Of a stretch of DNA of 64,000 nt, positions 56,899-64,000 are shown one piece after another. Within the stretch, counting starts at the first letter, position 1, and each line of letters begins with the position of its first letter. Origin of the DNA: Phanerochaete sordida (taxonomy: Eukaryota > Basidiomycota > Agaricomycetes > Polyporales > Phanerochaetaceae); contig BPQB01000022.1 of NCBI GenBank assembly GCA_019973155.2, forward strand, positions 372,001 to 436,000, written 5' to 3'. A program made the position numbers and the translations under genes. Under the pieces are notes generated by a model that did no database searches, was not told the DNA's origin, and worked only from the letters and a program-made list of their open reading frames with translations.

Positions 56899-57660
56899 AC
56901 TGCCGAGCAGGCAGAGACGGCATTCGTTCAAGTTAGCCAGAAGTAACTCCGTCACAGGCTGCGGACTACATAAGTCATCGTCTGGAGCATGGATGTCGAT
57001 GAGTGCATTGCGGTCAGCACGTGGAGAGCGAGGCTGTACAGCGTGTCCAGAAACATGGCTGCCGAACTCATTCATTGACAGCTTTCCATGCCATGACGCG
57101 AATATGAAGGCATGGAAGATGTCAACGTCAGACGAAGGAACTATGTGAGGCCTCCGTGTGTCTGCGCGTTATGCCTGACATATCTGGTTGATCTCTGCAG
57201 GCTGCACGCGACCGAATGTCGGTGGATAAGACATTAAGGGCAGAACGCAGGGTTTTGTCGCCAAACACATGGCTCTCGGAATGCGCGCTGTGCGTGGCTT
57301 GCACACCGTACAAGGGTTCAAGCTCCCTGACCTGATGCGTATGTTCATCTCGCTTGGTCCAACAGTTCATCGCTCCCCTTGGGGATTATGTACCATCCTA
57401 TCGTCTCACTGGGCCGTCGATGCCTGAATTTATATATACTCCTCGAAACCGGTCAGCATTGCTCACCACCTCTCTTACCCGCAGTCGACCTGTCCCAGTA
57501 ACCAAGTACCCCAAAGGCTATCCATCCCTCCCATTTTAACACAGAATGTAGGCACAATCTACGATCATGCTGCGCCAACGTCTTTAGAGGAAGCTCATCT
57601 TTCGCGTCTAGGGAGAAGCAGGCCTCTGACGACTCACTTCCCCTCCGTGGCACATGCGAG
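56899..57660. other. Spacer between DUF4436 paralogs A and B
   Basis: About 760 bases, with a TATATAT-containing AT-rich patch near 57432 that may be the core promoter of paralog B. No gene was seen. Confidence 0.45.
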
Positions 57661-59098
57661 ATGCCACGCGAGACGAGGCGTCAGCAGCTGATGTCGTGGA
57701 TCACGGGGCACTCCCGTAGTGCCCACCTCACGCGCGCTGCTGTCTGCTACGTGCTGCCCATGATGGCCGTCATTGCACTCGGTATCTCGGTCGGCTGGGC
57801 GTTCCGCACCCGCACCCTTGCCTCGCCGGCGGATCCGCCACAGTTCGACCAGCGTGTCCTCTTTCTTGGCACCCAGCTCGAAACGCTCGATCCGCTGTTG
57901 AATGGAGGCACGATTGTTGTCCAGTGGAGCGTCGACAGAGACAGCTGCATCGACGACGTGCCAGACCAGAACGACCTCTCGGGTTGCCCGCCGGTCAACC
58001 TGTACATGGATCCGTGGGTAGCTTGTTGTGCCTTGCGACTTTCAGCTGACGCTGCCCTTGAAGGACGATGTTCGCTGGCCCTGGCAATACTCCTTCGTCA
58101 GGCGGGAACAACAGCGTTCCGGATCAAGCTATCTTCCAATTTATTCCCGAGGAGATGAACGACGCGCACGCAAATCTGCAGATTTTCGAGACGGATCTCA
58201 CGATTGGAACACGCAGCGACAGGCTAGCAGATACCTTGCTGAATTACCCTTTTGATCGGTATGTGCGCTCTCGCCATGGCCGGGCTCAGCTGACCAGACA
58301 TGTCTCACGGCCCTCAGGTATACTGCAGAGCTTTGGATATTCGCCCTGGTAAACGGAACACAAGACCCAGTCTCACTTGCCATTGACTGGGCTGGCGGAG
58401 TCGCATTGTACGTGGCCCTCCGAGCCCGCATCGGGGCTCGTGCAGCTGCTGATAGAGGCTGCAGTGGCTTCGACACCGAAATCGTCGGCATCAACTCGGA
58501 TGCCGACGCTGGCTCGCTCGACGTGCTGATCGACATCAAGCGGACGGTGCTCGTCAGGGCTTACGTCGTGACGATCGTCATCGCTATGTGTACGTGCCCC
58601 GTTTTCGTCGTGGTATACGCTGACGCTGTGTAGGGTTGATCACGCTGCTGCTGCTCGTCATCTCGATCAAGGCGGTGTTCTTCCGCTGCGAGGTCGATAC
58701 GACGATCCTCGCTGCGCCTGTGGCCACATTGTTCGCATTTACAACCTTGCGCACTGCAATGCCGGGCTCGCCATCCGGGTTTGGTATGTATCTGCGTTCA
58801 TTCCACGATGGACAGAATACTCAAACGGCCTGCTCTAGGGGCAATTATTGGTGCGTAGTCTCTCGTGTTTTGGCCCGTACTTAAAGTCTGACTGCTCGCG
58901 TTCCAGATTTTGTTGGCACTTTGCCCGCGCTCGCAACGCTCATCGCCATTGTGAGTCGATTTCGTACCTGGCTATACCCAGCTTGTTCTGACAGAGAACG
59001 CACTGCAGACGGTCCTGTGTCTTCTTCATGTGCTGTTGCGCTCCAAGCGTCTGGAAAGTGCACACTGTGCACAGACCACCGCAGCCACGCCAGCGTAG
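57661..59098 (+). CDS. DUF4436 membrane protein, paralog B
   Basis: The intact family member. Exons 57661..58013, 58064..58258, 58318..58407, 58465..58589, 58634..58783, 58839..58850, 58907..58950 and 59009..59098; 352 residues, all phases agree. The first membrane segment is VCYVLPMMAVIALGISVGWAF. An extracytoplasmic domain follows with CPPVNLYMDP, TDLTIGTRSDRLADTLLNYP and FDRYTAELWIFA. Three C-terminal membrane segments are VLVRAYVVTIVIAM, LITLLLLVISIKAVFF and FVGTLPALATLIAI, followed by a short basic tail. Exons 3 (90 nt), 5 (150 nt), 6 (12 nt) and 7 (44 nt) have the same lengths in all three paralogs. Function is unknown, perhaps a surface or vacuolar membrane protein. Confidence 0.82.
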
Positions 59099-61872
59099 GG
59101 ATAGAATGCAGGGGTCGCTGGCGGAAGATGGTCCTTGAGGGTTTGTATGAGCGCCGGAGTACGCCTTTCTCGCTGATTATATACCACTGCAGTACTTACA
59201 CGATATGCTATGTGGCTAAACCCTTGCTGTAGTAGCAGCTGACGATCTTCGTGTGTCCGTTCAACGCCTGACATTGAGTCAGCTCAAGTATATGAGCACC
59301 ACAGCGTCGAGCCAAATGGCTCAGTTAGATTAAAAGGATTGAATAAGCGTAAGACGTGAACTATCGCCACACAATCGCGTTTTACGTTGCGAGGCCGCCA
59401 CCGCACTTCAAACCAACCTTCCCTTCCTTTTTGGGATGTGCGTGCTACGGCGCCTATAATATTCCGGCCAATCCGAGGGCATTTGCTCTTACTTTGCTCG
59501 CGCCCGCCAGCTCGACGGCCGCTTTTTCCGCCTGCCTGCACCTCAATTTCGGTAGCTACAAGCGAAGGCGGACAGCGTGGGTAGAAACCTGCTCACGTCT
59601 GTAAGCCTCTCACTTTATCCGCGTCGACCTTGCTGACGCTACAGCAGGATACGCCCGTCTCCTTGTGAACGGAAGTCGGGAGCTCGTGGCAGAGGCACGG
59701 GGCATCACGCGCCATATAGTTATGTGCATGTACGTGCTGACCGTTCCGGTCTCTTTCTTCTCTGGCATGTGGCTGCGCGCTGCAACTTGCCGATCGTCCA
59801 CATGCCGGCCACCCCATGCCCGCATGACGTATCAAGGGCGGTTGTATTCCTGTCACGGAACTGTTAGGCTCACCTTTTGCAGACGGATTATGAAGACCTG
59901 CGGCATGGTGCGTCTTCATCTCCTGGCTACGACACGTAAACCCGTGCACTACACATTGGCCCTTTGTATGGTAGATTGCCCTGTTTACTCCATGGCTCTC
60001 GTAATTATACGGAGAAATTGTGTTTTGTAGGACATACCAGGCCTTACTAAAGCTGACTATGCCTGTTTTCCCGCAGCGCTCCACGGACACGATGTCGCCG
60101 TTTGTCGAACTCCTTTAGTCATAATTCTCTGATAGCAACTCTTTCCAACGAAGCTGAACGCTCAGCAATACTACTCGAACGCATTCGAAGGCCATGCCAG
60201 CCTCGCACGCGACCTGCAGCGAAGTGGAGATATTGTAAGATTTGGCCCGGCAACACTTCCTGGAACCGTGATCGTGCCGCGATGACCACGGAGGAAGACG
60301 AGAAGATCGCAGTTGGCACGCAGCTCTTGGCACTTGTGCGCGAGCAGGAATTGCTGCCCTGGGCCCACGATCTCGCGCAGCAGATGCGAATTGTTGGCCG
60401 CAATTCAGCCGCTGCAGTACATGGACCAAGAGTCATATGCGCCATCTCGTTCTTGTATGTGGACCCTTTCCAGTCTTCTTGATTTCCCTGTATCAGGATT
60501 GAACCTTGAGCTTAGTGTCAGGTCCAACGGGTTTGCTATAGCTACCGTGGCAGCCGGAAGCACGGTGTGCAAACTCCGACATCAGGACACAGGTTCTATG
60601 GATTATTCGACAAGTTCGAGCTGCAGACGGCGCGTCTTACTGCCAGTAACCTGTATGTTAGACTGGAGCAAGTTTCGCCCTCTACTATGCACCGTTGACT
60701 CGATGCTGCGCTCCTCCTCACGAACATTTGACAACCGGAGGCGACGCTCACATCAAGCTTGAACGTGAGCCCGCGGGCGAAATCGCTGTTCGACATGCTT
60801 TGGCGAGCGCCGTGGGTATATTTGAGGTGCGTGTTTCAGCCCTACGCTGGAGACGTTTTCTCACTGGAGTTAACGCAGGAATGATCGGGTGCCTGAATTA
60901 GAAAGGGTCACTCACTGTCTGTCATCGTTTCTGTCTTCGCGATGCTCTCGTAATCAGGAAGCACAGCTCTGCACGCGCGATGGCGCGGGAGACTTGTCTC
61001 CTATAGGCGGTTCAGTCGATGGGCCATGCGCGCTGAGCTTCGCGCTGATATGTTCGGGAGGCCGTCTCCCATGCCGTGGTCATTCGGCGGGAAAGCCGGT
61101 CAATCTTGACGCCTGCTGTGCTAGTGAGCTCGACCGGTTTATACAGCTCTCGATCTCTCGATTATCCTGTCCATACTCAAATTATCCAATCGTGTTTGTA
61201 GCCGTATTCGTGGAGGATGCTCAAGCTCCGAAGAATTCATGAACAGATCCTCGGAACGAAGAAGCGAACACGGACGCAAACTCACGCGAATCGACATTGT
61301 CTCAGCATACAGCCCTCACGTCGGCTTGTAGTTCTCGACTGGTGGCTACATGTCATAGTATTGTGGTATGTGTGTGTGAAATACTCCCATAAACTGACAT
61401 AGGCTCTCACAGCGAATCAGCCCTTCCGAACACAGCGGAGCCCTGCCGTAGCTTCGACAGGCGCTGGAATGCTACGGCAGGGAACTGGAACCGTATCATA
61501 CGCTGACCTTCCTCCTTTGACTCTCGTTCCGTAGATTGAGATGAGGTCTTTCACTTCGGGGACCGTCTATGGGCTCTGGTGCCGAGCCAGTTTCTTGAGA
61601 ATTCCACAGAACATGGCAAAGGTTTGCACCCGGTAGAATTGCAACGTTGCAACCTCGCTGACTAGATGCGGGAGCCTTACAAATCCTAGGGCCTCGACAG
61701 CAGGGCGTAGTGGCTCATTTTACGACCGTTCGCCGTACCCCACACCGCGTCCATCTTTCTGCCCCACGGTAAATGTGAGTGTAGTCGACCACCGAGAGGG
61801 GCTGTCTCCGTAGCCGATGCACGCTGATATGCTGGCTCCAGGGAGAAGTCGGAGTCTGGAGAGTCTCTGCCA
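59099..61872. other. Long region with coding-like fragments but no complete gene
   Basis: About 2.8 kb between DUF4436 paralogs B and C. Protein-like stretches appear in changing frames on the plus strand: ASLARDLQRSGDIVRFGPAT near 60200, EEDEKIAVGTQLLALV near 60290, FDKFELQTARLTASNL near 60610 and KLEREPAGEIAVRHALASAV near 60740. A stop between the first two, and no consistent introns, suggest an eroded gene of unknown family. No DUF4436 remnant was recognised. The rest shows nothing. Confidence 0.3.
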
Positions 61873-63282
61873 TTGCAGCTCGGAGGCGGCGAGACGAGGT
61901 GGCAGTGGCTGAAGTCGTGGTTCGCCGTGCCTCACAAGCGTGCACGCTTGCTCCGCGGCTCTTTCTACTACGTTTTGCCCATCGTCCTCGTCATCATCTT
62001 AGGAATCTCCATCGGATGGGTATTCCGGACGCATACACTCGCCCCTCCCCCGCCTCCGCCGACACTCAGCGGTCGCAGCATGACGATGAGCCTCGAGCTC
62101 GACAGCATCGATCCGCTCGCGAACCAAGGCGTAATAGCTGTCCAGTGGACCCTCCTCCAAGACAGTTGCATGGTTGAAAACAACAACAACACCTCGGATT
62201 GCCCGCCAGTGAACATCTACATGGACCCGTGAGTACTTCATTCTCACCGACATTCTCAGTGTAATCTAAGCACTCGTGCTCCAGGACGATGTTTTCTGGG
62301 TCTGGCGGTGGTCCTCCGTCGGGAAACAACAGCGATCCGCAGTCGCCTGTCTTCACGATTTTTGCCGAAGGATGGAACGACCTATTCGCCAACTACCCCA
62401 ACTTCGAGACGAGCCTCAACATTGGTACCCGGACAGACAAGCTCGTTGATAGTTTGTTGAATTATCCCTTCGATCGGTACGTCCTCTGAGAGCACCAATG
62501 CCCCCGCCATACCGTTCTGACAGTCATCAGGTACATAGCAGAGCTGTGGATGTATGCTACCGTCGACGGAACGAACAACCCAGTCAATTTGATCATCGTC
62601 GACGCCAGCGGAGTAGCATTGTACGTTTCCCGCTCGCCGCGCTATGCGTGCACTCACCCAGGTTTCAGTGGCTTCGACGCCATGGTGGCAAGCATCGACA
62701 ACAGCGACAACCAACTTGACGTATTCCTCAACATCCAGCGCACCGTGCTTGTCCGAGCATACGTCGTCACCATCATCCTCGCGATGTGTGAGTACTACGT
62801 GGACCTCGCTGTGGGTTGATCTGACCTCGTTCCACAGGGCTCGTGACGCTGCTTCTCCTCGTCATTGCCATCAAGGCTATCTTTTTCCGCGGCAAGGTGG
62901 ACACCACGATCCTCGCCGCCCCGGTCGCTACACTGTTTGCGTTCACGAGCCTACGCACGGCAATGCCGGGAGCGCCATCCGGGTTCGGTGCGTGTCCTCC
63001 CAAATTTGCAAGCTCACACATTATTGATACTGCTACTTATAGGCGCTATCATCGGTATGTTTTCTTTGCTACGCGATGCTATGCTCAAAAGCTGATCATG
63101 GACCAGATTTCGTCGGAACTCTGCCTACCCTTGCGACTCTGATCACGATCGTGAGTCGCTTCTATCTAATGCAGGGCTTGCTGTTGCTAAGCTCGTGGGC
63201 GTAGACGGTCGTATGTCTTCTCCATGTGCTGCTACGATCTATCGGGGACGAGGCGAAGAAACCGAGTGCTTTGGAAGCCTGA
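61873..63282 (+). CDS. DUF4436 membrane protein, paralog C (5' end uncertain)
   Basis: Exons <61873..62228, 62285..62476, 62531..62620, 62669..62787, 62838..62987, 63043..63054, 63107..63150 and 63205..63282. The N-terminal anchor FYYVLPIVLVIILGISIGW is followed by CPPVNIYMDP, TMFSGSGGGPPSG, SLLNYPFDRYIAELWMYA and the three C-terminal membrane segments, as in paralog B. No ATG lies in frame at the start. Sequence before 61876 ends CATTGCAG, so a short upstream exon probably supplies the start. Exon 6 is the 12-nt microexon GCGCTATCATCG. About 340 residues are visible. Function is unknown. Confidence 0.78.
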
Positions 63283-63612
63283 AGCTGAAAGCCGCCAATG
63301 GCCCTTTCTCTTAACGATCTGCTCATGATTGACGATATGACGGGTACAGGACTCCATTGCCCTTAACGCTAGTTCTATGAATACACGAGATATGCTGTCG
63401 CCTTATTCTCCTATCGCGGATCCGCGAATCGCTGAGATGGCCATTCCCCAAGTCAGCGGGGTGAATGTTCACTTGTAAGTCTAGAATTATTCTTTCCATT
63501 CTCTGTTCATAGCTTGGCCCACGAGGCCTGTGAAGCGCGATGGTTGAAAGGTGGGTGCCAGTCAACTATGGGCCAGGCCAAGTGCATCGCGGGACTCATT
63601 GACACGCTCAAG
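63283..63612. other. Intergenic region between convergent genes
   Basis: About 330 bases that should contain the 3' ends of DUF4436 paralog C and of the minus-strand CxxC/F-box copy. Nothing else was seen. Confidence 0.5.
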
Positions 63613-64000
63613 TCAAGAGGTCTTCTCTGGCTGACATTGACACTTCAGACGCCCATCTCCATCCAAAAACCACGTCGTCCCAGGCGGCGCGAACTCGTCG
63701 CGCTCCCACCCGTCCCGGCGATAGCTCGCAAAGAGCGCGTCCCACTGTTTGATGAGCTCCCAGCGCCGCCGCCGCGCTTGCATCGAGGCCGAGGTGCGGT
63801 ACGCGCGCAGAAAGGTCGCGATGGGGAACGCGGGATCGAAGAGAGGGAGCGATGGCAGTGATTCGTCGTCCGCTACGGTAGGGTCGTCCCCGTGCGCGTC
63901 GCCTCCCGCGGGCGGTTCATCGTCTAGGGGGCCGCCCTCATGCTTCCCGTCGCCGCCATCATTATCCCCGGCCGCGGTGCGATCGTTATCGATGCTATCT
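63613..64000 (-). CDS. CxxC-domain/F-box protein, third copy, only the C-terminal 129 residues in the window
   Basis: Reading the minus strand from the window edge, the frame stays open to a TGA at 63613-63615. It encodes an acidic Gly/Asp-rich linker, then PLFDPAFPIATFLRAYR, TSASMQARRRRWELIKQW, DALFASYRRDGWERDEF, then CQCQPEKTS. This matches the C-terminal block of the genes at 32927 and 34974 (FLRAYRTSASMHSRRRRW; RRDGWQRDEF). The F-box and CxxC domain should lie beyond the window. It is inverted and about 27 kb away from the tandem pair. Confidence 0.78.
   Translation of the reverse strand, partial: DSIDNDRTAAGDNDGGDGKHEGGPLDDEPPAGGDAHGDDPTVADDESLPSLPLFDPAFPIATFLRAYRTSASMQARRRRWELIKQWDALFASYRRDGWERDEFAPPGTTWFLDGDGRLKCQCQPEKTS

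Overview
The window is nuclear DNA of a filamentous basidiomycete, most likely a wood-decay Agaricomycete of polypore type. The reasons are GC-rich coding sequence, dense short genes with many 47-76 nt GT-AG introns, and families typical of that group (DUF6535, DUF4436, F-box expansions, fungal P450, STE14-like methyltransferases). Gene models were built by hand by joining reading frames across consensus splice sites and checking that phases and conserved motifs stay in frame. No RNA evidence was available.

Layout: 1-1670 holds the 3' part of a Golgi GDPase (GDA1 type). 3701-7025 holds Enhancer-of-polycomb (EPL1, NuA4). 7268-11034 (-) is a large DUF6535 membrane protein with three internal repeats and an apparent frameshift. 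11595-12705 (-) is a mitochondrial S-adenosylmethionine carrier and 13030-15141 (-) an MFS transporter. A small TA-flanked inverted-repeat element lies at 15782-16686. 17947-23611 carries three F-box-like genes, two of them a tandem pair. 23762-25829 (-) is a ten-exon cytochrome P450. 27340-29000 is TAF6, 30136-31375 an MDR-family reductase and 31539-32367 (-) an ICMT/STE14-like methyltransferase.

32927-36501 is a tandem pair of CxxC-domain/F-box genes; a third, partial copy runs off the right end at 63613-64000 (-). 36620-37713 (-) and 40468-41688 (-) are alpha/beta hydrolases, with a small unknown gene at 39700-40211. A diverged tandem repeat fills about 42.17-43.08 kb. 43211-44289 is a Dsc3-like ubiquitin-ligase subunit and 44631-48554 an importin of the Sxm1/Nmd5 (importin-7) type. 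49449-50571 is a BTB protein and 50791-51982 (-) an unknown protein ending in three beta-prism-like repeats.

52252-52857 (-) encodes a small coiled-coil protein that carries an almost perfect copy of the histone H3 N-terminal tail. It lies about 0.8 kb downstream of the real histone H3 gene (53658-54298, -). 55464-63282 holds three DUF4436 membrane-protein paralogs that share a 12-nt microexon.

Most genes are independent housekeeping or lineage-specific genes; there is no operon logic and no convincing metabolic cluster. The main surprises are the H3-tail mimic and two places where a disrupted coding segment of a duplicated F-box-type gene is bounded by splice sites that would remove it in frame (possible intronization). 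The DUF4436 family with its conserved microexon, and the repeated module inside the DUF6535 protein, are also notable.
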